A stretch of DNA of 35,075 nt. Origin: Bradyrhizobium sp. NAS96.2 (lineage in GTDB: Bacteria > Pseudomonadota > Alphaproteobacteria > Rhizobiales > Xanthobacteraceae). Of this stretch, positions 1 through 9,460 are shown piece by piece; within the stretch, counting starts at the first letter, position 1, and each line of letters opens with the position of its first letter. The translations under genes were made by a program, and so were the position numbers. The DNA is taken from contig NZ_LGHK01000278.1 in NCBI RefSeq assembly GCF_001908235.1, positions 1 through 35,075 on the forward strand, read 5' to 3'. The notes under the pieces were generated by a model that saw only the letters and a list, made by a program, of their open reading frames with translations, was not told the origin of the DNA and made no database searches.

Positions 1-945
<945 letters not shown>

Positions 946-946
946 A

Positions 947-970
947 CCGGAACAGCACCTCCTGTTCCGG
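947..970 (+). terminator. Stem-loop just after the sigma-54 activator
   Basis: A perfect 9-bp inverted repeat, CCGGAACAG (947-955) and CTGTTCCGG (962-970), with a 6-nt loop begins one base after the stop codon. No T-tract follows, so it is either a weak intrinsic terminator or a 3'-end stabilising hairpin. Confidence 0.5.
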
Positions 971-1025
971 CCGTGTGGTAAAGGTGATATCATAGGGCTT
1001 TCATTCAACGCCACGGAGCGGGTCC

Positions 1026-2609
1026 ATGATACGGCTTCCCCTCGCTGTGGTCGTTGGCCTCATTGCCGCGACCATTTCTCAACCTGCTGCCTCGGATTCT
1101 GCTGAGCAACGATTGGGCAAAGTTCATTTCGCAACGTCCTGCAAACCTGAGGCGCAGGAGCTGTTCGATCGCGCCATGCTGTATCAGCATTCGTTCTGGT
1201 ACAGCGCATCGCGCCGCACCTTCGAGGAGGTGCTCGAGGCCGACCCGCAATGCGCTATCGCCTATTGGGGGATCGCGCTCAGCTATCTCTACAATCCGCA
1301 CGGGCCGCCACCGCCGGAGAACCTTCCGCTCGGCCTAGCCGCCGTGAAGAAGGGCCAGGCGCTGGGTGCGCAGACGCCGCGCGAGCGCGACTACATCGAT
1401 GCGATCGCCGCGATGTATGTCGACTATGACAAGGTCGACCACCGCACCCGCGTGCAGCGTTTCCTCGCGGCCGAGGAGCAGGTCGCGGCGCATTATGCCG
1501 ACGATGACGAGGCGCAGATCGCCTATGCGATCACGCTGAACGTCGCGGCGTCCCCGAGCGACAAGACCTATGCCAACCAGCTTAAGGGCGCGGCGCTGCT
1601 CGAGCCGATCTTCAAGCGCCAGCCCGAGCACCCGGGCATCGCGCACTACCTGATCCATCTCTACGACTACCCGGCGCTCGCGGAGAAGGGCCTCCCCGCG
1701 GCAATGCGCTATGCCAAGATCGCCGAGCAGGCGCCACATGCCCAGCACATGCCGTCGCACATCTTCACGCGCGTCGGCTACTGGAAGGAGTCGATCGCCT
1801 CGAACAAGGAATCCGCGCGCATCGCCAAGGAAGATGGCGAGCAGCAGGACCAGGCGCACGCCATGGACTATCTGGTCTATGCCTATCTCCAGCTCGGCCA
1901 GGACAGGGAAGCGCGGGCGGTGGTTGACGAGCTCGGCAAGCTCCAATTCAAGATCGACCGCTCCACCGGGCCTTTTGCGGTGGCGGCGAGCCAGGCTCGC
2001 TATGTCTTCGAACGCGGCGACTGGAAGGGAGCCGCAGCGCTTGAAGTGCATCCGACCAAATATGCCTATGCGGACGCCATCACCTATTTCGCCCGCGCGG
2101 TCGGCGCTGCCCGCTCCGGCGATCCGGCGGCCGCCAAGCCGGATATCGCCAAGCTCGTCGAGCTGCGCGACAAGCTCAAGGACGTCAAGGACGCTTATTG
2201 GTCCAACATCGTCGACATCCAGCAGCAGATCGCGAGCGCCTGGGTGCTGTACGCCGAAACCAAATACGACGAGGCGCTCGGCGCGATGAACGCCGCCGCG
2301 GAAGCAGAAGACAAGACCGAGAAGCATCCCGTTACCCCGGGACCGCTCGCGCCGGCGCGCGAGCTCTACGCGGCGATGCTGCTCGATCGCGGCATGGCCA
2401 AGGAGGCGCTCGCCGCCTATGAGGCCGTGCTCAAGAAGGAGCCGAACCGGCTGGCCGCCTATGTCGGGATGATCAAGAGCGCCAGGGCGACCGGCGACCA
2501 GGCGAAAACCCAGGAATGTGCGACCCAGATCGCCCGGCTCACCGCGGATGCAGATTTGTCGCGGCCAGAGCTGATCGAATTGCGACAGACAACCGGAAGC
2601 AAGCTGTGA
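1026..2609 (+). CDS. Exported tetratricopeptide-repeat protein
   Basis: This is a 527-residue protein with a Sec-type signal peptide (hydrophobic residues 5-18, probable cleavage near residue 22). Helical TPR-like repeats follow; clear ones lie around residues 40-85 (RAMLYQHSFWYSASRRTFEEVL...CAIAYWGIALSY) and again at about 415-490. The conserved HAQHMPSHIFTRVGYW stretch near residue 238 recurs in uncharacterised TPR proteins of this type. TPRs usually scaffold protein contacts, and the signal peptide puts this one in the periplasm. The start is supported by GGAGCGG about 5 nt upstream. The stop TGA overlaps the ATG of the next gene (TGATG), so the two are probably translationally coupled. 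Function is unknown. Confidence 0.88.
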   Translation: MIRLPLAVVVGLIAATISQPAASDSAEQRLGKVHFATSCKPEAQELFDRAMLYQHSFWYSASRRTFEEVLEADPQCAIAYWGIALSYLYNPHGPPPPENLPLGLAAVKKGQALGAQTPRERDYIDAIAAMYVDYDKVDHRTRVQRFLAAEEQVAAHYADDDEAQIAYAITLNVAASPSDKTYANQLKGAALLEPIFKRQPEHPGIAHYLIHLYDYPALAEKGLPAAMRYAKIAEQAPHAQHMPSHIFTRVGYWKESIASNKESARIAKEDGEQQDQAHAMDYLVYAYLQLGQDREARAVVDELGKLQFKIDRSTGPFAVAASQARYVFERGDWKGAAALEVHPTKYAYADAITYFARAVGAARSGDPAAAKPDIAKLVELRDKLKDVKDAYWSNIVDIQQQIASAWVLYAETKYDEALGAMNAAAEAEDKTEKHPVTPGPLAPARELYAAMLLDRGMAKEALAAYEAVLKKEPNRLAAYVGMIKSARATGDQAKTQECATQIARLTADADLSRPELIELRQTTGSKL

Positions 2610-3013
2610 TGCGACCGACACCATGGCGCAACGGTGCGGCGGCCTCGCTCGGCGCCGTCGCGCTATGGCTTTGCTACGTGCCGCCGGCCGGCGCGATGGA
2701 GATCCTCGGCCAGGCCGGCGTGCTCGGCGAATGGGAGCTGACCGGACATCTCACCGAAAGCGCGCCGGGCACGCCCGGGCAATTCTCCGGACCGTTGAAG
2801 ATGAAGCATGTCGGAATCTGCACGCAGGATGGACCGGAGGAACGCGCCGGCGAGATCAAGCTGCAAATCACGGGTGCGGATTCACGGGTCACGGCGGAAC
2901 TGGTGCTGGACGGCGCGCCCTGCACCTACAGCGCCCGCAAGACGCACAATTACGAGGGCACGCTGTCCTGCGAAGGCCGCGCGCCCGTCCCGCTCTTGGT
3001 GTGGCTCAAATAA
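2609..3013 (+). CDS. Small exported hypothetical protein
   Basis: A 134-residue protein with a signal peptide (residues 1-29, ending PPAGA). The mature part is a compact beta-rich sequence with four cysteines (GICTQD, APCTYS, LSCEG and one in the signal peptide). The three mature cysteines could allow one disulfide in the periplasm. Its ATG sits in the stop codon of the upstream TPR gene, so I chose this start over longer in-frame extensions. I do not recognise a family. The coupling suggests it acts with the TPR protein. Confidence 0.75.
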   Translation: MRPTPWRNGAAASLGAVALWLCYVPPAGAMEILGQAGVLGEWELTGHLTESAPGTPGQFSGPLKMKHVGICTQDGPEERAGEIKLQITGADSRVTAELVLDGAPCTYSARKTHNYEGTLSCEGRAPVPLLVWLK

Positions 3014-3022
3014 CTAATGCCA

Positions 3023-3778
3023 TCAGGCTGCCGGCCGCGAGCGGCGCAGCCATTCGTTGAGGTCGATGCGGCCGATGCGCGCCTCGCCCAGCGGCACCAG
3101 CGAATGCTCCTCGACCCGGCCGCCCCAGTAGAGCGCGTCAGGGTCGCGCACCACCTCGCGCCGGTCGCCTTTTGCCTTCAGGTAGCGGGCCACGATTTCG
3201 TCGAACGGGGCACGGTCCGGTCCTGCGATCTCGACGATGCCGTTGCGCGGCGGCTCGAGCGCCACATCGGCAACAAGCGCGGACACATCCTCCGCCGCGA
3301 TCGGCTGGAACAGGCCCGGCGAGAGCCTGATCGTGTTGCCAACCGCACCGGCATCGGCGATCGCCCCGACGAATTCCATGAACTGCGTCGCGCGGATGAT
3401 GGTGTAGGGAATGCCGGCCGCCTCGATCAGTTTCTCCTGGGCAACCTTGGCGCGGAAGTAGCCATTCTCGGGCGTGCGGTCGGTACCGACGATCGAGAGC
3501 GCGACATGGTGCTTGACGCCGGCTGGCTTCTCCGCCGCCAGCAGGTTGCGGCCGGAGGTCTCGAAGAACTCCATCACCGCCTTGTCCTCGAACGACGGCG
3601 AATTGGCGAGGTCGATCACGACAGCCGCGCCGGCCAAGGCCTGCTCCAATCCCTCTCCGGTGAGGGTGTTGACGCCGCTCTTGGGTGAGGCGGCGACGAC
3701 GTCATGGCCGCGCTGCCGCAGGATGGCCGTCGTCCTGGAGCCGATCAGTCCGGTGCCGCCGATCACAACGATCCTCAT
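3023..3778 (-). CDS. NmrA/SDR-like NAD(P)-binding protein
   Basis: A 251-residue atypical short-chain dehydrogenase. It opens with the dinucleotide-binding motif GGTGLIGS (residues 7-14) at the end of a first beta strand, typical of NAD(P)H-binding NmrA-like proteins that use NADP or sense its redox state. A YFRAK segment (about residues 125-129) sits where extended SDRs carry YxxxK, with spacing unlike the classical motif. The IIRATQFMEF segment is typical of the NmrA-like group. A strong Shine-Dalgarno AAGGAGG lies a few bases upstream of the ATG. It is convergent with the 2609 gene and stands alone. Substrate unknown. Confidence 0.88.
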   Translation of the reverse strand: MRIVVIGGTGLIGSRTTAILRQRGHDVVAASPKSGVNTLTGEGLEQALAGAAVVIDLANSPSFEDKAVMEFFETSGRNLLAAEKPAGVKHHVALSIVGTDRTPENGYFRAKVAQEKLIEAAGIPYTIIRATQFMEFVGAIADAGAVGNTIRLSPGLFQPIAAEDVSALVADVALEPPRNGIVEIAGPDRAPFDEIVARYLKAKGDRREVVRDPDALYWGGRVEEHSLVPLGEARIGRIDLNEWLRRSRPAA

Positions 3779-4228
3779 GGTTGATCCTCCTTGTCGTGAC
3801 GAGGTTTCTTAAGACACGCTTGCCGGATTTGCCGGCGGTAATCGTCATGGGTACGTCGATCTGCAGAAGCTTCGACGATTACAGAGCGGGCCGACAACGG
3901 CAGCGGGGAGAAGGATTGGTGAGTTCGCGCTACCCCCTCGATCGCTCCACCGCGCCTGACCACTCTATAGCATGCTACGGGCCGTCTGACGTCGCGGAAC
4001 CTCTCATCGGATGGGCACGGGCCGCTGGCGAGCTACCCCTGCTGAACCATTGTTCCATCGCGTAGACTAATGCGTGCGTACCAGCCAGCGTGCTGGGGTA
4101 TCGAAAGCTTCAGCCGCTGCCGGGATATCACCGTGGGCTTTCTTTCGTGCTGCAACGCAAATGCTGAGCATGACGTACAGCCCGCTGTGCACTCCTTGAT
4201 TTGATTTCAGCAAACGCAGGAGGAGTCG
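3779..4228. other. Intergenic region between SDR gene and barrel-protein gene
   Basis: About 450 bases between divergent genes. The open frames here have poor codon use, no ribosome binding site and no recognisable protein. The region must carry the promoters of both flanking genes, but I could not assign -35/-10 boxes with confidence. Confidence 0.5.
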
Positions 4229-4705
4229 ATGCGGAATTTCATCACCTTTTTCGTTTCCAGCGTGGCAATCGTCGTTGCGGCGTCAACCGCCGTAGCCGGT
4301 GAGAAGGTGCTCGAGTTCAAGCTCGTCACCAAGCCGATCGACGTCAAGGTCATCGAGGCAGCAAACGTCGAGGGGCAGACGGTCGTTTCCGGCAAGTTCT
4401 TTGGTGTCGCCGTCTTCAATGATGGCCGCATCGGAGTGAAAGAGTTCGTCCATTCCGGAGACATGCTGAAGGGCTCTGGCCCCTATTACGGATACAGCAC
4501 CTCCACGTTCGAGGAGGGCTCGATCACGGCGCGTTACACCGGCGCGGTCAAGGACGGAAAATCAAGTGGCGAATACACGATCCTTTCGGGCACGGGCGCC
4601 TATGCGAACGCCACGGGCACGGGAACGATCGAAAGCGCGCCGAACCCGTTCAAGGGGGTTAACCTCCTGAACATCAAGCTGGTCGTGAAAACGCCCGGCG
4701 CATAG
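4229..4705 (+). CDS. Secreted allene-oxide-cyclase/dirigent-like barrel protein
   Basis: A 158-residue protein with a clear signal peptide (residues 1-23, ending STAVAG). The mature chain is beta-rich. The C-terminal half, SITARYTGAV...GEYTILSGTGAYANATGTG, matches the repeated strand-turn pattern of the allene-oxide-cyclase/dirigent barrel family, in which a GTG-Y-A-A-GTG signature is typical. Bacterial members are mostly uncharacterised secreted proteins. A good ribosome binding site (GCAGGAGG) stands 6-8 nt before the ATG. GC content and codon choice are slightly lower than in neighbours. Enzymatic activity cannot be inferred. Confidence 0.82.
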   Translation: MRNFITFFVSSVAIVVAASTAVAGEKVLEFKLVTKPIDVKVIEAANVEGQTVVSGKFFGVAVFNDGRIGVKEFVHSGDMLKGSGPYYGYSTSTFEEGSITARYTGAVKDGKSSGEYTILSGTGAYANATGTGTIESAPNPFKGVNLLNIKLVVKTPGA

Positions 4706-4721
4706 CCGCGTAGCGCCCGCA

Positions 4722-4736
4722 GCCGCCAATGGCGGC
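4722..4736 (+). terminator. Short GC-rich hairpin after barrel-protein gene
   Basis: GCCGCC and GGCGGC separated by AAT lie 17 nt after the stop codon at 4705. There is no T-tract, so termination is only a possibility. Confidence 0.25.
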
Positions 4737-4963
4737 CCGCTGCCAGCCTGGCTCATCCCATGAAGAGCGGCGTGAGGCGGACCAAGCCTGTTGGCCGGCG
4801 GAAGCCCTTGCCCTCTCTAAAATCTGGCGATGTGACGAAGCGCAGCGCCAGCGTGATCAGCATTGCGTCTCCAACGGCGATGCTTCCGACAGCGCCCAAG
4901 CGGATCGAGGCAGGATCGGGCGCCTGGGGCATCCGCCCTGCTGATGTCGGCGCACCGTGCGTT

Positions 4964-5533
4964 TCAGGAAAACTCGTTCCAGCTGACGCGGCGCGCATCG
5001 ACATCGCCGAGCGTGATCGGATCATGGATGTTGCGCACGCTCTGGAAGCCGCTGCGCAGATAGATCAGCGGATCGACCGTGGTCGCGGCGCGGACATGCT
5101 GGACCTCGCCGATGAAGATCGAATGGGTCTTGGTCTCGAGCTCCTGCGCCAGGACGCAGTCGAATGCCGCGACAGCATCCTCCAGCACCGGGGCGCCGGT
5201 CGCGCCGGTGGTCCAGCGGCCGAACGCAAAACGGTCGTCGCCGTTGACGCCCTTCTGGCCGGAGAAGGTCAGCGCCAGCAGCGCGTGGTCCTCGTTCAGG
5301 AAGTTGATGACGAAATGGCGCTCCTCAAGGATGCGCTGATGCGCGCTGGCATTACGGTTAACGCAGACCAGCACCGATGGCGGATTATCCGATAGCGAGC
5401 AGGCCGAGGTCACCGTCAGGCCGGTGCGCTGCCCCGGCTCGCGGCCGACCGTCACCAGCGCCACCGCGCCCGCGCAATGGCGCATCGCCTGCTTGAAACT
5501 CTGTGCGTCGACCGTCATGCCGCAAAACCTCAT
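4964..5533 (-). CDS. Flavin reductase domain protein (FMN reductase component)
   Basis: A 189-residue single-domain flavin reductase of the HpaC/RutF type. Its family pattern is clear: FKQAMRHCAGAVALVTVG near residue 13, GLTVTSACSLSDNPPSVLVCVN (37-58), and FVINFLNEDHALLALTFSG (73-91). Such enzymes use NAD(P)H to reduce FMN or FAD and hand the free reduced flavin to a partner oxygenase. The partner is almost certainly the luciferase-like monooxygenase encoded 64 bases upstream on the same strand. GGAG lies 7 nt before the chosen ATG; a second ATG five codons later is also possible. Confidence 0.92.
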   Translation of the reverse strand: MRFCGMTVDAQSFKQAMRHCAGAVALVTVGREPGQRTGLTVTSACSLSDNPPSVLVCVNRNASAHQRILEERHFVINFLNEDHALLALTFSGQKGVNGDDRFAFGRWTTGATGAPVLEDAVAAFDCVLAQELETKTHSIFIGEVQHVRAATTVDPLIYLRSGFQSVRNIHDPITLGDVDARRVSWNEFS

Positions 5534-5597
5534 AGAAGCACTCCATTTAAGATATGCGACGGGGGGTGCGAGGCAAGCCCCGCACCCCGCGCAGCTG

Positions 5598-6698
5598 TCA
5601 TGCAGCCTTCTCGAACTCGGCGCCGAGATGCTTGAGCCGCGGCATCACCTCGTTCTTGAGCAGGTCCAGCGAGTGCCGCCAGGCCTCCGGCTTGTGCTTG
5701 TAGTCGAAGCCGAACACACAGAGCACGCCGAAGCCGCCGACCTCCCGGTAGATCTGCTCGATCTTCTCGGTGACCGTCGCTGGCGAGCCGACGATCCAAT
5801 TCCGGCGCGCGCAATATTCGACGGTGACATCGCTGTCGGGCACGTCGGGCGCGTGTTTCAGGTAATCCTTGAAGCCGAAATGGCCGAGCAGCGGCAGGAA
5901 GTACTCGCCCATCATCCGGCCCATCATGTCGCCGGTCGAGAGCTTCCACGCCTCCTCATCGGTATCCGCCACGAACACCTCGCGCACCAGCCGCCAATCC
6001 TTGCGGCTCGGCTTGCGGCCGGTCTTGGCCGCGCCCGCTTCCACCGAATCCCAATGGCTGCCGACATAGGCCGGGTTGAGGTTGAGGCTCATCGGGATGA
6101 AGCCGCGCTCGCCGGCGAGCTTCAAGGTGTCCGAGTTCTTCGACAGGCCGGCGACGCCGATCGGCGGGTGCGGACCCTGCAGCGGCTTGATGTGAGGCTT
6201 GAGGAAGTCGAACATCGTGTCCGGCTTGCTCACCGTCCAATACTTGCCCTTGTGCGTCCACGGTCCGGGCTCGGACCACATCTTCAGAATGATCTCGAGC
6301 GCCTCGCGGGTCATGTCGCGGTTCTGGCCCGACATGCCGTCGACATTGAACATCGCCCAGTCGCTCGGCAGGCCCGAGGCGGCAACGCCGAAATTGAGCC
6401 GCCCGTTGGAGAGGTGGTCGAGCATCGCGACGCGGTTCGCGAGCTCGGCGGGATGATGATACGGCAGCAGGAAGCCGCCGGGCCCGATGCGGATGTTCTT
6501 GGTCTGCAGCAGCGCCTGCGCCACCAACAGATCCGGCGACGGGTGCGGCTCCCAGGGCGCGGTGTGATGCTCGCCGATCCAGGCTTCCTGATAGCCGAGC
6601 TCGTCGAGCCAGCGCAGCGTCTGCAGGTCCCAGTCGTGGCCCTCCTTCAATCCGCACTCCGGCGGGTGCGAGGGCATGGTGAAGTAGCCAAGCTCCAT
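5598..6698 (-). CDS. LLM-class flavin-dependent monooxygenase (luciferase-like)
   Basis: A 366-residue bacterial-luciferase-like monooxygenase with a TIM-barrel fold. Family marks are ELGYFTMP at the N-terminus, LGYQEAWIGEHH (residues 34-45), LPYHHPAELANRVAMLDHLSNGRLNFGVAAS (about 78-108) and PPIGVAGLSKNSDTLKLAGERG (about 178-200). These enzymes use reduced FMN supplied by a separate reductase, here the product of the next gene, to insert oxygen into an organic substrate. The substrate cannot be read from sequence; aldehydes, terpenes and sulfur compounds are all used by relatives. It is the first gene of a two-gene unit. Two inverted repeats upstream (6741-6761, 6864-6901) could be operators. 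Confidence 0.93.
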   Translation of the reverse strand: MELGYFTMPSHPPECGLKEGHDWDLQTLRWLDELGYQEAWIGEHHTAPWEPHPSPDLLVAQALLQTKNIRIGPGGFLLPYHHPAELANRVAMLDHLSNGRLNFGVAASGLPSDWAMFNVDGMSGQNRDMTREALEIILKMWSEPGPWTHKGKYWTVSKPDTMFDFLKPHIKPLQGPHPPIGVAGLSKNSDTLKLAGERGFIPMSLNLNPAYVGSHWDSVEAGAAKTGRKPSRKDWRLVREVFVADTDEEAWKLSTGDMMGRMMGEYFLPLLGHFGFKDYLKHAPDVPDSDVTVEYCARRNWIVGSPATVTEKIEQIYREVGGFGVLCVFGFDYKHKPEAWRHSLDLLKNEVMPRLKHLGAEFEKAA

Positions 6699-6740
6699 AT
6701 GCGTTTCCTTCCTTCGTTGGGTTCAGTCATGCAATGCGTC

Positions 6741-6761
6741 TTGCCGCGCATTGCGCGACAA
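6741..6761. promoter_or_regulatory. Near-perfect inverted repeat upstream of the monooxygenase gene
   Basis: TTGCCGCGC and GCGCGACAA (8 of 9 positions symmetric) are separated by ATT. The site starts 42 bases upstream of the monooxygenase ATG, a position that suits a repressor operator. The regulator is unknown. Confidence 0.4.
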
Positions 6762-6863
6762 TCAGCAAGCGCTGTGCCAGCGTGGAAATCGCAGGGAGCG
6801 AAGCGAAAGGCGGTGTTTTCGGCGGCGTGCGAGCTTGGCCGCGGGCTCTGCAGGGCCTCGCGC

Positions 6864-6901
6864 CGTCTCACCGTCGCGAGACGTGTCGCAACCGTGAGAC
6901 G
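6864..6901. promoter_or_regulatory. Inverted repeat CGTCTCAC/GTGAGACG
   Basis: Perfect 8-base arms (6864-6871 and 6894-6901) flank a 22-base spacer that holds a further GTCGCGAGAC segment. It lies about 165 bases upstream of the monooxygenase start. It could be a pair of operator half-sites or an RNA hairpin. Confidence 0.3.
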
Positions 6902-6959
6902 CGCATCCGGCTGTTGCGGTGAATTGAGATCGGTCGGAGCGGCCGCCGCAGAAAGACTG

Positions 6960-7086
6960 CACCCCCTCTCCCGCTTGCGGGGGAGGGTTGGGGTGGGGGT
7001 ATCTCAGCGGGTCACATCGTGGAAAGAGCCCCCACCCGGATCGCATCTGCGATGCGATCCGACCTCCCCCGCAAGCGGGAGAGGTG
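6960..7086. repeat. Compound palindromic extragenic repeat
   Basis: Three nested inverted repeats share one axis. Outer arms are 6960-6986 and 7063-7086 (core CCCGCTTGCGGG / CCCGCAAGCGGG). Inner arms are GGGTGGGGG (6991-6999) and CCCCCACCC (7029-7037). A perfect 10-bp hairpin GGATCGCATC-TGC-GATGCGATCC occupies 7038-7060. It abuts the 3' end of the MscS-type gene. The layout resembles short palindromic elements scattered through Bradyrhizobium and Rhodopseudomonas genomes; it may also act as a terminator for the channel gene. Confidence 0.75.
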
Positions 7087-7102
7087 AAAGCAAGTCCGCG
7101 GT

Positions 7103-9460
7103 TTAACCCGCCGCGCGGCGCGGCATCGCGTTGTTGCTATCAGGCTCGGAGGGCGGCGGGAGCTGCATCAGGATGGTCTGGCCCGTCGAGGCGATCTCGA
7201 TGCCTTCTTCCTGGAAGCGGCGCTTCATGCGGCGGTTGAACTCGCGCTGCACCGACCAGCGGCCGCTATCGGTGCAGCGGATCTGGCCGACGATGGTCAC
7301 CACGGAGCCGTCGACCTTGTCGACGCCCCACAATTCGAGGTCGCCGCGGATGAATGCGCGATACGCCGTCTCCTGGCGCATCTGCGCGACGATGTCCTTC
7401 AGCACCTCGCCGGCGCGGTCGGTGTCCTCCTTGTAGGACACGTTGACGCTGACCGCGGCATTGCCGGCGCCGCGGCTGGAATTGGTGATCGTCGTCACCG
7501 CGCTGAACGGCACCACGTGCACCGAGCCGTCACCGGCACGCAGCCGCATGGTGCGGATCGAGACGTTCTCGACCACGCCCGAGAGGCCCGACACGGTGAC
7601 GGTGTCGCCGACCTGCACGGTGTTCTCGATCAGGAGGAACAGCCCGGTGATCAGGTCCTGCACCAGCTTCTGCGAACCGAAGCCGATCGCGATGCCGACG
7701 ATGCCGGCGCCGGCGAGCAGCGGCGCGACATTGACGCCGATCTCGCTGAGCGCGGTGAGCCCGACCACCGCGACGATCATGCAGAACAGCGCGGTGCGCA
7801 GCATCGGCTGGAAGGTGCGCAGGCGCGCGGCGCGGGCGTAATGCCCCTCGCGCGACAGCGTGTCGATCTGGCGGTCCATCAGCGCATTGGCAACCTCCCA
7901 GATCACCGCCGCGGCGAGCGCGGCGATGCCGATCGTCACCAGCGCCGAGATCAGGCGCGAGCCGATCTGGCCGCCATAGAACCAGACGATGGCATCGACA
8001 CCCCAGACCTCGAGCAGCGCGACGAAGCCGATCAGCGCGATCACCGTCGTGACCACCTTGCGCAGCAGCGGCAGATAGCGGTTGGCGCGCGTCTCCAGCC
8101 CCGGGAAGCGCTGGATCAGCTCCGGGCTGATGCGGAAGCCGCGGTCGATCAGGCTCAGCACCACCATGGTGACCAGGCGGGTGACCAGCAGCACCGCGAT
8201 GGTGCCGACGAAATATTGCAGCAGCAGCGAATAGCCGTTGCGGATGTTGAGCGCCCACACCGCCCACAGCGCGAGATCGAGCGCGATCGCCAGCACATGC
8301 CAGAGCCCCGCGAGCCGGTTGCGAGTCCGCGCCGCAAGGCCGGTGCGATCGGCCGGCGCGCGGATGAATTCGGCGACCTGGCGGCGGCACTGCAGGATGA
8401 TGACGACGACGAAGAGATGCACGATCAGCATCACGAGCCGGATCAGCGCGGCGTAGCCGGCGCGATGCAGCCCGAGCAGCAGCGCGACATTGGCAAAGGC
8501 GATGCCGGAGACGCCGACGGCCACGATGCGCCGCGCCCAGATCTCGATATAGGCCGCAGTCTCGGCACGAACGCGGAACAGGCCGAACGGCCCTGCCAGC
8601 GCGCGCACCGCGCAGATCAAGACGCGCGAGAACACATAGGCATTCACGACGGCGAGGATCACCAGCCGCGTGGTCGACTGGTCGCCGATCTCGGTGCCGA
8701 GCAGCGCGGTGGCGATGCCGCCGAACACCACCACCGGCAGCAATTCGAGCAGCAGGCGGCCGAGCACGAAGGGCAGCCGGACCAGCGACTGCCAGGCGCG
8801 CGTCAGGCTGAGCCGGCGCCGATGCGACTCCGGCGTCGGAGTGACGTCGGCAACCGACGACGGCGGATCCGCGCTCGCCAGCACCGGCACGGGAACGCGC
8901 GCGGTCTGCGGCAGCCGCGCTTCGAGGAACGCGACCGGCCGCTTGATCAGGCGGAACACCACCCATTCGGCAGCGAGCGCGCAGCCGAACACCAGCGCCA
9001 GCTTCCAGGCGATATCGATCAGGAGACCATAGGCGTCCGGATCGTTGGCAGTACGCACGAACCAGTAATAGAACGCCGGGAAATGGGTCAGCGTGCGCGC
9101 GACGTCAGCGACCTCGTGCGACATCTCGCCGACCTGTTCCGACACCATCAGCAGGAGCTGCGCGCCGAGACTGTCGGCCGTGAGCGGGATCGGCGAATGC
9201 TGCTCGGGCGCCGGCTCCGCAACCGCCGGCTGAGCAGCAGCCTGCGGCGAGGCCTTGGCGATGGCGCGCAGCGTGTTGATGATCTCGCCGCGCTTCTTGT
9301 CGTCTTGCAACGTCTCGAGCGCGCGCTTCGCCTGTTCCGGCGTCAGCGTGTCGCTGGTACTGGGTTGCAGCGGCGCCGGCTTGGCGGCCGGCTGCGCAAG
9401 CGCGGGTGAGACGAACAGGGTGAGGACGAGAAGGATCGCAAAACGAAATATGTGCGACAC
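7103..9460 (-). CDS. MscS-family mechanosensitive channel, YbiO-like
   Basis: A 785-residue multi-domain channel of the small-conductance family. A signal peptide (residues 1-22) leads into a periplasmic segment with a short region like the E. coli YbiO N-terminus (ALETLQDDKKRGEIINTLRAIA), then about ten membrane spans. The pore-lining helix and beta domain lie at residues 575-660 (GVNVAPLLAGAGIVGIAIGF, then FLLIENTVQVGDTV). The cytoplasmic vestibule domain ends near 770. Such channels open under membrane tension to release solutes on hypo-osmotic shock. Length and architecture match YbiO (about 740 residues) better than MscS (286). The start is GTG, with AGAGG upstream. Single-gene unit. Confidence 0.93.
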   Translation of the reverse strand: MSHIFRFAILLVLTLFVSPALAQPAAKPAPLQPSTSDTLTPEQAKRALETLQDDKKRGEIINTLRAIAKASPQAAAQPAVAEPAPEQHSPIPLTADSLGAQLLLMVSEQVGEMSHEVADVARTLTHFPAFYYWFVRTANDPDAYGLLIDIAWKLALVFGCALAAEWVVFRLIKRPVAFLEARLPQTARVPVPVLASADPPSSVADVTPTPESHRRRLSLTRAWQSLVRLPFVLGRLLLELLPVVVFGGIATALLGTEIGDQSTTRLVILAVVNAYVFSRVLICAVRALAGPFGLFRVRAETAAYIEIWARRIVAVGVSGIAFANVALLLGLHRAGYAALIRLVMLIVHLFVVVIILQCRRQVAEFIRAPADRTGLAARTRNRLAGLWHVLAIALDLALWAVWALNIRNGYSLLLQYFVGTIAVLLVTRLVTMVVLSLIDRGFRISPELIQRFPGLETRANRYLPLLRKVVTTVIALIGFVALLEVWGVDAIVWFYGGQIGSRLISALVTIGIAALAAAVIWEVANALMDRQIDTLSREGHYARAARLRTFQPMLRTALFCMIVAVVGLTALSEIGVNVAPLLAGAGIVGIAIGFGSQKLVQDLITGLFLLIENTVQVGDTVTVSGLSGVVENVSIRTMRLRAGDGSVHVVPFSAVTTITNSSRGAGNAAVSVNVSYKEDTDRAGEVLKDIVAQMRQETAYRAFIRGDLELWGVDKVDGSVVTIVGQIRCTDSGRWSVQREFNRRMKRRFQEEGIEIASTGQTILMQLPPPSEPDSNNAMPRRAAG

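Noticed and set aside
1335..2624. Minus-strand frame of 429 codons opposite the exported TPR gene
   Set aside because: It has no family pattern and the plus-strand gene has a signal peptide, TPRs and a ribosome binding site.
4753..5025. Minus-strand frame of 90 codons after the barrel-protein gene
   Set aside because: It overlaps the flavin reductase 3' end in another frame, lacks a good binding site and has no recognised motif. Some of its C-terminal part reads plausibly, so a decayed gene cannot be excluded.
5424..7106. Open frame of 560 codons across the monooxygenase pair on the opposite strand
   Set aside because: It spans two real minus-strand genes and the palindromic repeat, and has no family pattern.
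7517..9409. Open frame of 630 codons opposite the mechanosensitive channel gene
   Set aside because: Its Asp/Arg/His-rich sequence without hydrophobic structure is a typical GC-rich antisense shadow.
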